64,000 nt of DNA from Scenedesmus sp. ARA3. Taxonomy: Eukaryota; Chlorophyta; Chlorophyceae; Sphaeropleales; Scenedesmaceae. Positions 22,427 to 35,236 of the stretch are shown here, piece after piece. The translations under genes were made by a program, and so were the position numbers. The stretch is taken from assembly GCA_004335835.1 (NCBI GenBank), contig RWJK01001640.1:49619-113618 (forward strand). The letters are read 5' to 3'. The notes under the pieces are model-generated. The model worked only from the letters and a program-made list of their open reading frames with translations. It was not told the origin of the DNA and did not search any database. Every line of letters starts with the position of its first letter. The stretch's first letter is position 1.

Positions 22427-24770
22427 CTACTCTTCTTGCTGCGCCCGGTACGCCTCTGCTGCTGCCTGGCCCCCAGCCAGCTGCTGAGGGCTCAGCAGCC
22501 CAGCCAAGCCCTGACCATCCAGCAGCTGCTGCTGCACCAGCCACTGGTGCACACTCCACAGCAAACCTGCATTAGCAGCCTTGAATTCATAGCTGTGCGT
22601 AACCCCTGTCTTGATAACCAGCTGCCTCACATCACCAGCCAGCTGCTGCATGTCCCAAAGCAGCTACAGCATGGGCCACAACAGCTGTGAGGCTAATGCT
22701 CTGTATTGTATCCGGCCCTTTGCCGTGCTGTGGTGCCAGGAGCTGTGCGGTGCGCTGCACCACCCGCTCCATCAGCTGGTTCTGGCTGTACTGCAACAAT
22801 CTGCAGGCAGTTGCAATCTGCACAACATTGGCTCTGTTTGTGTCACGCAGCCAGACAGGCGCAGCTGCAGCGGCCCTGTCCACAAAGCTTGCCTCAAACA
22901 AGCCAAGCCTGCCACATGCCCACAAGCTGTTGCTGACTTCCTGTGCTGGCCAACTCTCAAGCTGCTGAGCTGTCTTGCCTTGTAGCAGCTCCTGTGCGCA
23001 CCGTTGCGCAAAGCTATGGCTTAGGATGGGGACTGCTACTGCTACTGCTACTGCTGCTGCTGCTGCTGGTGGTGGTGGCGCCGACAGCCGCGCCAGCGCC
23101 AGCACAGCATTGGCCACCTGCTGAGATGTGCTGCCAGCAATGCGCTGCAATGGCACCTCACCCAGCAGCCGCTGCCACACCCGCTGATCCAGATGAGGCC
23201 GCCAACTGCAGTGCTGCTGCAGCTCGCCCACCGCCCACAGAGTGTTAGAAAGGTGCTGAGGCTCTGCTGCCTCCAGCATTGCAGGCCGTGCCATAGCCTG
23301 TCGCATGCTATCAAGGCCACCACTACTTGGATTGATGCACAGTTTGGCACAGCCCCAGAAAATGTTGGCAAGCATTTGTGGGTTCACACCCTCCAGCGTC
23401 GGATGCATACTGAGAACACGCATGTGCTGCACCAACTGCTGCAAGCCTGCTTCTACTTCTGCGCTGGGGACCCCTGGCACCTGCCCCTTGTTTGCTGCAG
23501 CTGCAGTAGCCAGGCCATGCACTATGTTGGCTACATTGATGCCTTAGAAACTTTGCGGGCTGTGCTGAATTTGTTCTGCAACAGCACCCCAGGTGCTGCT
23601 CCAGAGGCGCGCGTTGGTGTAGCGCAGCTTGCCGCATGCCCAGAGCACGTTGGCCAGCGCCCGAGGGCCCGCAAACTCCAGCACACCATCCCATGTGCCT
23701 GCTAGTGTGTCTAGCAGCGGCTTCATTGCTGCTGGCTGCACACGCCTCAGTTTCGCTGCTTTGGTGATGGCAGCTGCCGTGTTTATGAAGTCAAAGCTGT
23801 TCCTTCACTCGTTCACAATGTCTGCAAGCTCTTGCAGAGCTGTGGGGCTGTCGTTGCTGATTCTTTTTATGCTGCTCGCTACCATCCGCTGCATTGCTGA
23901 GCCCTGCAGCACACAGCAAATCAAGAGAGACAGCCAAATCAAACACAGCATTAGCAGAACCTGTGGAGTGAGGCAGGTGGAATGCTAAGCTGCCTCCTTG
24001 CTGTCGTGTCAGTGCAGAAGCTGCTGGCCGGTGCCTTTTTCTCTTTCAGAAGCTGATGCTGCGTTTCATGCAAGCACCTGCATGTGCACTCACGTCTGTA
24101 GCTGGCGCATCCTCGTGACTGTTGGGCATCCGACGCCCCTGCGGGTTTCCACGCTTGCTGCCTTGTTGCTTCTGGCCTGCCGTCTCATCGCTATTGGCAG
24201 CCCTGCCAGCACCACCAGGCCGCTTGCCTGCATCTGCACAGCACATTCCACGTTCAGGCTGTTGCCAACACACAGGAGTAGGCGCTGAAACATGTGCAAA
24301 GGAGAGTTTCAAGAAACTATTAAATGTTCCTCCCAGAGCTGCAGGCACCTTCTTTCTATGGTTGTCACGCTGCTGCTGGTAGTGCACCGAACTGTCGACA
24401 GCTTGAGTACTGGCTGTATGTTACCAGCGGCACAGCACTGCTGTGGCTGATGCACAGAACATGGATATACACAGTGCAGTCCGCGTACTTACCACAGCAG
24501 ACTCTGCGCCTTACAAGGCTGCTGCAGGGTTGGATGCAACCACGACCAAGCGGGTGCACTGCAGAGCTGCACCAGCTGCTGCTGCAGCTGTTGTGCAGCA
24601 GCTGAGAGTGTGACCTCAGCCCTAGCATCTTCCGCGAGCTGCTGCTTGTGCACACTGCCAATGTAGAAAGGCTGAAAGTGGAGGATCCAAGCAGGCTTCT
24701 GGCTGACAGCGGGTGGGTAATCACTTGCACGGCAGCACGGACAGAAGCACGGATAGCAGCACGGATTACT
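22427..24770 (-). pseudogene. OPR-like pseudogene, decayed copy of the gene at 26092-28424
   Basis: All four exons of the intact gene can be traced. Breaks are: loss of the start codon region (~24765), a 2-base insertion in exon 1 near 24634, a TGG-to-TGA change at 23805-23807, a TAA at 23544-23546 and a frameshift near 22655-22670. Between breaks the protein still matches its neighbour closely, including OPR cores such as QEVSNSLWACGRLGL. Splice sites are retained, with even a better acceptor (CGACAG) for exon 2. I infer recent inactivation after duplication. Transcription is possible, but no full-length product could be made. Confidence 0.9.
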
Positions 24771-25390
24771 GATGGAACAACTTACATAGTGTACTGCCGC
24801 AACTTGAACTGTGACTATTAAAACGTTTGGCAGTTAGGATCTTCTGCGGCAGAAAGCGTCGCAAAGCGGCACATTCGGCGGGCCTCTGCCACTGGCAAAC
24901 CTGCCAGGGTCCAGGTCACAGCTGGTGCACTCAAAAAGTGGTCAAAAAGACTGCGAAATCAGAGCATGGAACATCCCTTTGAACGCAAAACACACATGTG
25001 CAGCACTGGTATTTAAATTACAGCACACATCACTCAGCTGCTGCAGTACCACTGCTGTACAGCTGTGATGCTGTGAGTTGCAGTTCAGACCAGATGACTA
25101 GCCATGCCACAAGCATGTGCTTCAAGTAATATACTGCCCAGACCGTCGATGAAATGAAGGGCAATTAGAATACTACACAATCCAGTGATCCACTGGATGA
25201 CATGCTTCTGCTGCTGCTGGCAGAGGTGGCAACCCAGGATGCTGCACCTGTGGCACCGCACCAATCGGCTGCGCTACTGCCAGCTGTTTGTTCAGGTGAT
25301 CGGGATTTGCATGGCCTGCTGTACGCAGCAGTGCACAGGCCAGCCTGGCATCCACACCATACACATCAGTGGTTACAGACCACCTCAAGC

Positions 25391-25919
25391 TCAGATGCGC
25401 ACGCGCCTGCCTGCCAGCCTGCTGCCATCTATCAGCGCCGTGTTTGTGTTTACCGCCAGCAGCTGCTGCAGCCGCTTCACCCCTGACGCTCTGCACATGC
25501 TCGCCAGCATGTCACCAGGCTGCGCAGTGTACCAGCTGCAGCTGGCGTTAGCTTGGTCGCGCCGGATGAAGCTGCGGTTGTTGAGGGTCCTGGCCTTGGT
25601 TCCAGGCCTGCAGGAAAGCGGCCGGTGCACACCAAATGAGCAGCAGCCACCAGCGAGGCCATTTGAGCCAGCACAGCATGCAAGCACAAGCCTTCAAAGG
25701 TATTGATATTACACAGTGACAAATTGTTGTTGATAATGCGCGGCAATGACACCAGCACAGGACCTGCAGCGGCTGCCAGTTTGACATCGCCTTTGTGTCC
25801 TGCAGCATGCGCGCAATGAAATGCTGCCGCACACACTGCATGGTGGCCCTAGCCCCTCACCTGTCCAGCTGAGCGCGTACATGCAGCCAGCGACCATCAG
25901 CCCCGCCTCGCCATGCTTG
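25391..25919 (-). pseudogene. 3' fragment of the cysteine protease-LysM gene
   Basis: Only the last two exons are present: a short one reading VKHGEAGLM (about 25919-25859) and the LysM exon (ending in TGA at 25391). Relative to the intact gene, one base is missing just after the LysM exon acceptor (~25610), which shifts the frame. The catalytic exons are absent upstream. The fragment marks the edge of the segmental duplication. Confidence 0.85.
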
Positions 25920-26091
25920 ACCTGCAGTGGTCAGAGACACGGCAGGTGAGATGCCAGTCAACGCAATGTATGCCGGCAGCTGCCATCAATAAATCATGCA
26001 GAACGTGCAGGATGCCACCCCAAATCATTAAATATCACATATAAAGCAAGGTGAGTGTAGGTAGCGACTGGACGCCAAAGCAAGCTGACAC

Positions 26092-28424
26092 TCACTGCTG
26101 TGCCTCTCGGGCTCGGTAGGCCTCGGCTGCTGCCTTGCCTTGAGCCAGCTGCTGAGGGCTCAACAGGCCTGCTAAGCCCTGACCATCCAGCAGCTGCTGC
26201 TGCACCAGCCACTGGTGCACATCCCACAGCAGACCTGCATCAGCTGATATGACCTTGGTACTGGGCCTCTCCCGTGCCCTGGCGACCAGCTGCCTCACAT
26301 CACCAGCCAACTGCCGCATGTCCAGCAAAGCAACAGCATAGGCCACAACTGCTACCACACCCATGCTGGGTGACGGATCTGGCCGTGTGCTGCGCTGTGG
26401 TGACAGGAGCTGTGCGGTGCGCTGCACAACACGCTCCATCAGCTGGTTCTGGCGGTACTGCAGGAGCCTGCATGCAACCGCAGCTTGCTTAACATCGGCT
26501 CCAGCTGCAGAGCGCAGCCAGACAGGTGCAGCTGCAGCGGCCCTGTCGCAAAAGCTCGCTTCATGCAGACCAAGCCTGCCACATGCCCACAAGCTGTTGG
26601 TGACTTCCTGGGGCGACCAACCCTCCAGCTGCTGCGCTTTCCTGCCTTGCAGGAGCGCCTGTGCGCAATGCTGCGCGAAGTCTTGGCTCAGGATAGGTAC
26701 TACTGCTGCTGCCGCTCCTGATGCTGCTGTTGGCGCAGTAAGCCGGGCCAAGGCCAGCAGAACATTAGCTACATCCTGTGACAAGCCTCTGTCACTTACT
26801 CGCTGCAGCGGCAGCTCACCTAGCAGCCGCTGCCACACCCGCTGATCCACTTGAGGCTGCCAGCTGCACTGCTGCTGCAGCTCGCTCACCGCCCAGAGAG
26901 AATTAGAAAACGTTTGTGGCGCTGCTGCCTCCAGCATCTGAGGCCGTGCCACAGCCTTGAGCATGGCGTTAAGGGCAGCACTGCCTGGGTTGATGCGCAG
27001 CTTGGCACAGGCCCAAAAGATGTTAGAAATGTTCTGTGGGTCTACACCCTCTAGCTGTGGATGCATGCTGAGAACATACATGCACTGCATCAGCTGTTGC
27101 AGCAATGCCTCCACATCCGCCCTGGGGATCCCTGGCACCTGGCCCTTGTTTGCTGCGGCTGCGCTAGCCAGGCCATGCAGTATGTTGGAGATATTGATGG
27201 CCTCAAACTCCTGCGCACTGCGCTGCACCTGCTCAGCCACAGCGCCGTAGGTGCTGCTCCACAGGCGCTCATTGGTGTAGCGCAGCTTGCCGCATGCCCA
27301 CAGCACGTTTGCCAGCGCATGTGGGCCCGCAAATGGCAGCACAGTGTCCCAAATGCCTGCTAGCGTGTCTAGCAGCGGCCTGACTGCTGCTGGCTGCAAG
27401 TGCCTGAGCTTTGCTGCCTTGGTGAAGGCGGCTGCCGTGTGGATGAAGTTGAAGCTGCTGCCCCACTCATTCACAACGTCTTCTAGCTCTTGCTGGGCTG
27501 TGGGGCTGTCGTTGCGTATGTTGCTGATGTTGCTGGTTATAATCCGCTCCATTGCTGAGCCCTGCAGCAATTTATAAAGGACCGTCAACCGAGGACAGCA
27601 ACAGCGCAAGACAAATCACCAGCACTTGCCAGCAGCGCTGGCGTCATACGACAACAAAGATGCAGCCCAGCATATTCCAGCTGCCTCACTTCACAGGTTC
27701 TGCTACACAAGCACCTGCATGTGCACTCACATCTGTGAACGGCACACTCTCAAAGCTGTTGGGCTGTCCCTGCCCCTGGCGGTTGCCGCGCTTGCTGCCT
27801 TGCTGCTTCTGCCCTGCTGCATCAGTGCTATGCTTTGCAGGCCTGCCTGCACCACCAGGCCGCTTGCCTGCATCTGCACAGCATACATCAGGTTCAGGCT
27901 GTTGCCAACACAACAAGTAGGAGCTGAAACAGGTGCAAAGGAAAGGTCCCACAAGCACAAAATGCCTCCTCCCAGAGTTGCCGGCACCTGCTTTCTATCA
28001 ATGTCATGTTGCTGCTGGTAGTGCACCGAACTCACGTCAGCTTGGATACTGGCTGCATGTTACCAGCAGTACAGCACTGCTGTGCACGTTGTACAGAACA
28101 TGGGTAAGCACAGTGCAGTCCGTGTCCTTACCACAGCATACACTGCGTCTCACAAGGATGCTGCGGGGTTGGATGTGACCATGACCAAGTGGGTGCACTG
28201 CAGAGATACTGCTGCTGCAGCTGGTGTGCAGCTGAGAGTGCGACCTCAGCCCCAGCATCTTCCGAGCTGCTGCTTCTGCACACGTCTAAACAGTTGGTTA
28301 TGAACGTGGAGGTACCAGACATGTATCTGGTATCTGGTATTGCTGATAGCGGGTGGGTGATCACTCTCAGGGCAGCACGGACAGCAGCACAGATTACTGC
28401 TGAACCAACTGCGTCCTGCGGCAT
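26092..28424 (-). CDS. OPR-like (octotricopeptide repeat) organelle RNA-binding protein
   Basis: Exons on the minus strand: 28424-28132, 28030-27988, 27898-27731, 27561-26092. Phases 2, 0, 0 join cleanly and give 657 residues. Repeated cores of the form PQxxxNxxWAxxxL are visible (HALANVLWACGKL, QNISNIFWACAKL, QTFSNSLWAVSEL, QEVTNSLWACGRL), which is the OPR/FAST-like helical-repeat signature of green-algal organelle RNA-processing factors. The N-terminus is rich in Ala, Val, Arg and Ser with few acids, consistent with a chloroplast or mitochondrial presequence. A linker exon rich in Gly, Lys, Gln and Arg separates it from the repeats. OPR proteins bind organelle transcripts to stabilise or activate them; the target cannot be read from sequence. 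The ATG at 27552 inside exon 4 would give a protein without the presequence. A decayed tandem copy lies downstream. No RAP domain is evident at the C-terminus. Confidence 0.75.
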
Positions 28425-28990
28425 TCAGATGTTTATACAGAACATGGATTCACAGAAACTGATGATGAGAATCTTTTGGGGCGGGAACTCTGGCAAAGCG
28501 TCACTTATCGCGGGGCCACTGGCAGACCTGCCAGGGCCTAGGTCACAGGTGGTGCACCCAGAAGTGGTCACGAGACTGCAATGTATCACGCAATGGAGTT
28601 CAGGATACCTAATCCAGACATTTTGTATTGAACAAGGGCATACGGCCCTCAAGTACTGCAGTACTACAGCTGTAAGTTGCAGTTGTTCACATCAGATGAA
28701 CAGCCCTGCCACAAGGAGGTGAAGTAATTCACTGCACGGACCGTCATATAAATTTGCTCGATTTTTATATTGCCCGATTCAGGCATCCAGTGGATCACAT
28801 GCTTCTGCTGCTGCTGGCAGAGGTGGCAACCCAGGATGTTGCATCTGTGGCACTGCACCAATCAGCTGCGTTACTGCCGGCTGTTTGTTCAGGTGATGGG
28901 GTTCTGTGTGAACTCCTGTGCGCAGCAGTGCACTCGAAGCCAGGCCGGCGTGGCATCCCATAAGTAACATATCAGTAGACACAACACACG

Positions 28991-31900
28991 TCACTTGCAG
29001 ATGCGCACGCGCTTGCCTGCCAGCCTGCTGCCATCTTTCAGCGCCGCGTCAGTGTTTGCAGCCAGAAGCTGCTCAAGCCGTGCCACCCCTGACGCCCTCC
29101 ACACGCCTGCCAGTGTGTCACCCGGCTGTGCGGTGTACCAGCTGCAGCTGCTGTTGGTGAGGTCGCGCTGGATGAACTTAGAGTTGAGGGTCCTGGCCTT
29201 GGCTCCGGGGCCTGCAGGGAAAGCGGCAGCGCACGGCAGCAGCAGCCAGTCAATTCGGTTACAACACAAGCCATGTCGAACACATCATAGCCAGCGCAGT
29301 ATGCTAATACAGCCTCCAAATGTTGTGCTTCAACACAATGATGAGGTGGATGTTGCCAGGACCACCAGCATCACCAGCACAGGGCCTGTGTAAAGTAGCT
29401 GCCTACTTTACAACGGCGGCTGGTCAATCTGCCACATTGCAAGCTGCCAGCACCTCACCTGTCCAGCTCAGCTCATACATGAAGCCAGGGGCCATCAGCC
29501 CTGCCTCGCCATACTTTACCTACGGCACAACCCACAATCCTTGAAGTCAGTTATTGCAACATGTGAACATGCTGTTGGCATGGGCAGGGGACTGCACTAG
29601 TCTGCAAGTTGCCGTTGCTGAGTCGAGGTAGTTCGGTGTATACGGCTGCTACTAGTAGTGCCTCCTTACACAACTGCAATGCAGCAAACACTTGACCTGC
29701 TCAGCAGCAGTGTTGCCCATGCTGCTGCTGCTGCTGCTGCTGCTGCATCTGCATCCGCCCACCTTGAAGAAGCCCGGCCTGCTGCCACCCGGCCAGCTGC
29801 CCCAGCTGTTGCGCACCAGCCACGATTCACCCCGATCATCCCAGCCCACCACCAGCACCGCGTGGGGCTCAACCACCAGGTCCGCAGGGATGGCGGAGAC
29901 CTTGGCGTACACCTGCGCCACGTGCACACATTTGGCACATCACCATGGTCAATGAACGCTTAGCAGCTACCCTACGGGCAACATAGTGACAGCGTGCCCA
30001 CAAGGTGCAGTGGTGTGTGATCAGGAGGAGAAGCTGATTGTGCTGTCTGGTGGCACAAAGCAGACTTGAAGCATGGACTAACACGAACACACCTGTTGCG
30101 GCCGGCAGCGCAAGGAGGGAGTCAGGTCGGGGTACACCATCATCACTGTTGCAACGGCGCCATTGCGCACGATCGCCTCTTTCACTGCAGACCAATCGTA
30201 CAGCTTGCCCCACTTGAAGCTGCCACCCGCGCCGCTGCTGCAGCGCTTGCTGCAGACATTGTCAGGGCGCTTCAGGCCGCCCGGCTTTGACCACGGCAGG
30301 CAGCGCTCCTGCAGCGGGGAGCTTTTCGCAAGCTGCTGCAACACGCTGGGCATGGTGGTGCCGTTGGCACACGTGCGGGTGGATGCCTCTTTATCTGCAG
30401 ATGGCAGCAGGTCGCAGTCTCACCATCACATGTATTGTACTGGCTTGCGGTTGATGCCTACCCCTGGCCGCCATACAACAACACCCGAACATGAGCGGCT
30501 GCTTGCAAGTGCACGCCTGCTTCATGACAGAACACAGCGTTCTCGTCAAGCAGCAAAAGCAGCAGCAGCGGCAGCATGAGTAGGCCCTGCTGCAAATAGC
30601 CATTCATAGGTGTGTTTGGGTTGCAGAGTTCTGCCAGGTGCAAACCAGGCACCACGCTAATTGGCCACTGCTGGTAGACATGTAGTGGTGCTCACCTGCA
30701 CAGAAGTACATGTGCTGCGCTGACAGTGCAGGCACGGCGCTGTAACTCTGCCTTGTGGCTGCTGCCATGGCTGCATGAGCCAGGCCAGCTGCTGCCAAGG
30801 CGGCACATGCGCCGCATGCTGCCTGGTCTGGTGCTGGCGGGATGAAGCTGAAGCCACCTGTGTGCATGATTTGCGTGATGACAGCAGGCGCGAATGAGTG
30901 CAGTGCCAGTTGCAGGGTTGTTGAGCTGTGCATGCAACGCTGAACGTTGAAGCACACATGCCAGTCCATGTGTGTGTAGGCAGCACTGTGCTTGATGGTG
31001 CCCCTGCTGCCGCCACTGCTGCTGCTGCCACTGTCGCTGTGTGTATGTCTCTGGATCGATACACTGTTGTTGCTGCACCACCAGTCCATGCTTCCAGCCG
31101 ATCAGCAAATAACACACCCAGAGTAAGTGCATTTTTCCTCTTTCATGCATCGTGTGGTGGAGACAGCGAGTAGGTCAGTGCACTGTTCCGCTGCGCTCTC
31201 ACCTGTGTCTCTGGCAGAGGTTGAGTCGTACGCAGCTGGCAGCGCAGCCGCCAGCATGAGTCTGGCCAATGCCTGCTGGCTGGTGACGTTAAAAGTGAGG
31301 CCTGCCTTCCTGATCGCCACATCCAGTGGCAACTTCAGCACAATTTCATCGCCTGTGGTTGTGAGCAGAAGCACACAGTGTGATGAATACAGAAGCAGTG
31401 TATGTGGGTGCACAATTGCCCTGAGCTCTCACCTGTGTTGCTGGCCGAAGTTTCGTCATATGCAGCTGGAGGTGCGGCCTCCATCATGAGGTCGCTCTGC
31501 ACTAACCGGCTGGTGACGCTCTGTGTGAGGTCTAGCATCCTGGCAGCCGCAGCCCGCGGAGACCTGACCACCATGTTGTCGCCTGTTAGCTTTGCTCGCT
31601 GCGCACTCTGGCTGCCTCTGCCGCCGCTTTTAGCATACTTCTGGTTCAGCAATCCCGCTGTGTTCATTGCTTGGTTTGCTCTGGGAACAAGCTCCTTAAT
31701 TTCTCCTTCAGACATGTTGTATCCGCTTTGAAACCACATGCGCAGCCACGAATCAAAGCCACCATCTTTGCTCACGTACGTGCCAGCGCAGCGTGGCTCT
31801 TGGCGTGTTGTGCTGCGCCAGCTGTTGTACTGGCCTTTGCTCAGCTGCCGCAGCTGCCGCCGGTGTAAGGGTAGGGCGCTGTGCTCTGCCTGCTGAGCGG

Positions 31901-32380
31901 GGCTCTCCTCAAAACATAAGAGGGACCCACACCCCGTTGGCAAAACTGAGCTCAGGTTACCCGCGCTTTTTGGTGCACCTGTGCCGAGTTCCCCGGGCGG
32001 TATCCTGTACTTCATCATGCCTGCTGTCGTGAAGGCTTGGCAGTACGGGGTTCTGGAGCACTCTGCTGCCAGCTCAGCACTGCTGCTGCTGTTGCAGCTT
32101 TTTACCATGTCATATTGATCGTAGGTTTTGCCTTGCACAAAGAGGTAGCCTGGGAACTGCGGGCAGCCTGATGTCCTGTTGAGGAACTTCCTGAAGGCTT
32201 GAAGCCTTCAGGCAAGTGCCACTCAAACCCGTCCTTCTTACCCTCATACAGCTGTTGCATATACGCAGAGCGCCTATCACCCCTAGCCCTTCCAGACTGC
32301 ACGCTGCTGATGCAGCAGCTGACCAGCAGCAGCAGCAGCAGTCCTGGCAAGCGGCAAGCTGCCCTGCGGCCTGCGCCCAT
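28991..32380 (-). CDS. secreted papain-like (C1A) cysteine protease with C-terminal LysM domain
   Basis: Minus-strand exons: 32380-32242, 32197-31433, 31352-31203, 30857-30696, 30394-30093, 29912-29763, 29519-29459, 29211-28991 (TGA), giving 649 residues. The first intron (44 nt) is my least certain join. Residues 1-29 form a signal peptide (MGAGRR, a Leu-rich core, then SSVQS). A Cys-containing region (~50-180) follows, then two similar segments ending PAAYDxTSAxxTG. The protease core has Gln363, catalytic Cys369 (QAACGAC), His523 (HAVLVVGW) and Asn541 (WLVRNSWG). The usual Trp after the catalytic Cys is Ala. Residues 601-648 are LysM (YTAQPGDTL ... LAGKRVRIC), which binds GlcNAc-type sugars. 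I infer an extracellular or wall-associated protease, or one in a lytic compartment. No inhibitor-type propeptide is obvious; the N-terminal Cys-rich region may replace it. Confidence 0.85.
31203..31586 (-). repeat. duplicated 50-codon exon in the protease gene
   Basis: The exon 31352-31203 (from GDEIV to SARDTG) resembles the end of the preceding exon (31586-31433, from GDNMV to SASNTG). Both ends are phase 1 in each copy, and an AG precedes each GC-GAY start. The second copy thus arose as a whole-exon duplication, or the two are alternatives. Confidence 0.75.
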
Positions 32381-35236
32381 CGTACCATGCGCCGGCAGGT
32401 AGCGTGCAGGCTTCTGCACATTATGACACAAATGCATGACTGCTGCGCACAGTAGGGCAGCAGCAGCAACAGCAGCAGCAGCAGCAGCAGTAGCAGAAGC
32501 AGCAGCAGCAATAGCAGCAGTAGCGGCTTGGTGAGGAGCAGCAGCAGCAGTAGCAGCAGTACCAGACAGTGGCTGCCTGATCACTGTTGACAATAGACCA
32601 TGATATGCGCTCCATGGTCATCAAAACAATGCCTGGATTGTTCTGCTGCATCTCTCCCAAAGTGTGGAGTGGGAGCAGGTGCATTGTGTTTGGGCTGCCC
32701 ACTCAATGCAGGTGCTGGGAACTCAGTCCCATTTGAAACCGCAGTGCACATTGGCTATTGCCGTGCTGACCCTGGATTGACTGATCAATAAAATGCAGGA
32801 CTTTGTAAGAGCAATGTATGTGATAATGGAGCGAGCGCTGCGGGCTGCACTCACGGGAAGCTTTGAAGGTCCCTGTTCCTGTGTGGTCCCACCGGCCAGC
32901 CCGGCGAAGTCAGCTGTGCCTTCTTCACCACTGCCGTACCACTTCAGGAGTTTAAGCTGCCGACAAATTGCGTGATTCTGCGCAATGAAGTGCAGGAAAA
33001 GACCAGCACCGTAGGCTGATGGATTGAAACCTTCAACCTCCACGCGTTCAAAGCAGCATTGCAGGTGCATGATCGCAAGTCGATGTGTTGAATGATGGTT
33101 GACATCACATAATGCTGCCTGATTTTTGAAAATAACGCAGCCACCGGCTTGCGCGACGTCGGCGATCACCGTAGCATCATCTCAGCGGCACTCTTCTCTG
33201 AGTACCTCTCAGCACTGAGTGGAGCAAACCAATTGCCGAGCTTTGCCACGCAATATAAAGGCACAAAACACAAAAACATGTATACATGGATGTAAGTTCC
33301 TTTGGCAATTAATTCAGGGGTGAGAATGCACAACTTACACCAACAGGTTGACTACGGCATGCAAGGCCACATTGTTGCTGCGCGCAGCCGCGCGGTGCAC
33401 AGATGGGTTGCTGCATCCTGCAAAGCAAACCACTAATAACGTGCCACTTGCATAACGTGCATGCAACAACCGCATACAACCATGACGCCAGTGCCCACCG
33501 GCTGGTGGTACTGTATGGCGTGCCGCAAACTGCGCGGCTGCTGCGTTAGACACATAACGCATATGACAGTCTTAGGCATGGTAAGTGCACAACCGTTCAC
33601 CTGCAAGCAATGCTGGTCCAGAAACCCCCCTGCCCGAAGGCTCCTGGCGCTCCAAGTGGGCTGTCAACGCAGGCAGTCTGTCCAGCATCATGGCATCATA
33701 GCATCATGCGAAGTTCTCACATGTCGCTGTCGCTGTCGCTGTCGCTTTGACGCGCTTGTGCCATCAATGGCAGCTGCACGGCATGCAAAGCTATGCATGG
33801 CTGCAGTGACAGCTATGAGCAGCGCACACAAGAAAGGCTCCAGGCCCTGGAAGCCTCAGGCCCTGAGGGGACCTGCCCTCATCTGTAACATCAAATGCAC
33901 ATCTGCCAGGCAACAAAACACACCGCAGCGCCGACACTATTAATGGCGACCATACAACAAAGCGTCGTTGAGTGAGCGTCACTGACGCTGGCAGCAGATG
34001 GCGTCATCTGTGTGCATGCTGACATGTGACACACAGACAATCGCTGCAACGCTGGCCATTGTGCAGCCATGTATCCACTTCAAGTTAGGCCACCGGACTC
34101 ATGTGCCCACAATTGCTCACCGCCAGCATTTGCCTGCACTTGAACAACAGGTGACAGCTGGGTTGCACATCATGCAGTGCTGCAGCTGGTCACAGCATGG
34201 CTGTCATTGGCAATGCAAGCTGGTCTACGTATACTGGGACCACGCCTACGGACAGGATAAGTGTACGCTGCGACTTTGCCGGAATCTGTGGCCAGCAACA
34301 GCTCAAAACGCGTCAAAAGATCCATGCAACTGCAACCTGCAAGACACACTGCACAGCCGACTCAAGAGGCATGTGCAACTGTGTATGAAGTGTCAATGAG
34401 TCACCCTTATGGGTGCCAAGACAAGTATCACACCAGCAGAACCATGTATGTAGCAAGTGTGCGGCGTCATCCATGAGCCTGACAGCACACAGTTGAACAG
34501 CTACATCAAAGCATCCAGATTGGCATGTCAGCCAGCCTGTGCGGCTGGCAGCAACATTAACACAACAGCTACAAGACATGGACAAAGCCATGAGGGCAAG
34601 CAATCTACACTCCAGGCATCGCAGCACATGCATGTTGCCTGCTGATCTACAGTCTGCAGTCTTTCCTAGGTACACTCCACTGACCAACCTCCTGCCAGCT
34701 CCCCTGCACTAGCAACAGTCATGCATCCTGCCATGTTTATCTTCGTGCCAGTGGCACCAACAACCAGCTGGAGACCCCTCACAGCACTAGGTTTCTAGCA
34801 CACATCCTGCAGCAGTACCCAAAAGCTCACACATGAGCCAAACAGCTTGCAGCACTCGGCAAGCAACTTCAAGTAAACAACTTAGTACTGCATAGTATTA
34901 GTCAAGGTTTGTAGTTGTCATGTAGGGCAGACAGACGTGTCAGAATGTGTGCCCACATATATAGGACGCGCAGCCAGGAGGAGGCAAACAGCCCATCGCT
35001 GTCAACGGCATAGCAACGCAGTCGCAATCAAAAGTAACAGTACTCCGCCAGGCGCAAATGCTGCGCTGCTCACACTGTGCTGTTCTGTTGCACTGCAACG
35101 TTTTGCCGCTGATCTCTCAGCAGCAGCTCACAGCTTGCAGCACTCTGTATGGCGGAACTGTTGTGCTGTCAACACGCTGCCGCAGTGCCGTGCCGCACTG
35201 TTGTGCCACAATGCTTTCCGCACTTGCAGCCGCAGC
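32381..35236. other. intergenic, one possible orphan exon
   Basis: CAG-rich sequence at 32459-32568 lies just upstream of the protease start. A possible minus-strand exon at 33037-32855 is treated separately. The rest has only short frames. (GTCGCT)n occurs near 33725-33746. No other gene is supported. Confidence 0.4.
32855..33037 (-). other. possible orphan exon of an unidentified gene
   Basis: The minus strand reads a protein-like stretch (GFNPSAYGAGLFLHFIAQNH, continuing to QEQGPSKLP) bounded by an AG and a strong donor, GTGAGT. It joins to nothing convincing downstream and its phase does not identify a partner. It could be a 5' exon of the protease gene, part of a decayed gene, or chance. 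Confidence 0.25.

Larger units (their letters stand above)
22427..29519. repeat. tandem segmental duplication, ~3.6 kb per copy
   Basis: The left copy (22427 to about 25920) and right copy (26092 to about 29519) align in the same order and orientation. Each holds an OPR gene body, its upstream exons, and the last two exons of the protease-LysM gene. Landmarks: the OPR stop-proximal region at 22490 and 26157; the GKRPGGAGR exon at ~24200 and ~27860; CATGCTTCTGCTGCTGCTGG at ~25200 and ~28799; the LysM exon at 25391 and 28991. Offsets run from about 3600 to 3670 bp. Coding parts are well conserved; introns carry many small indels. Confidence 0.92.
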
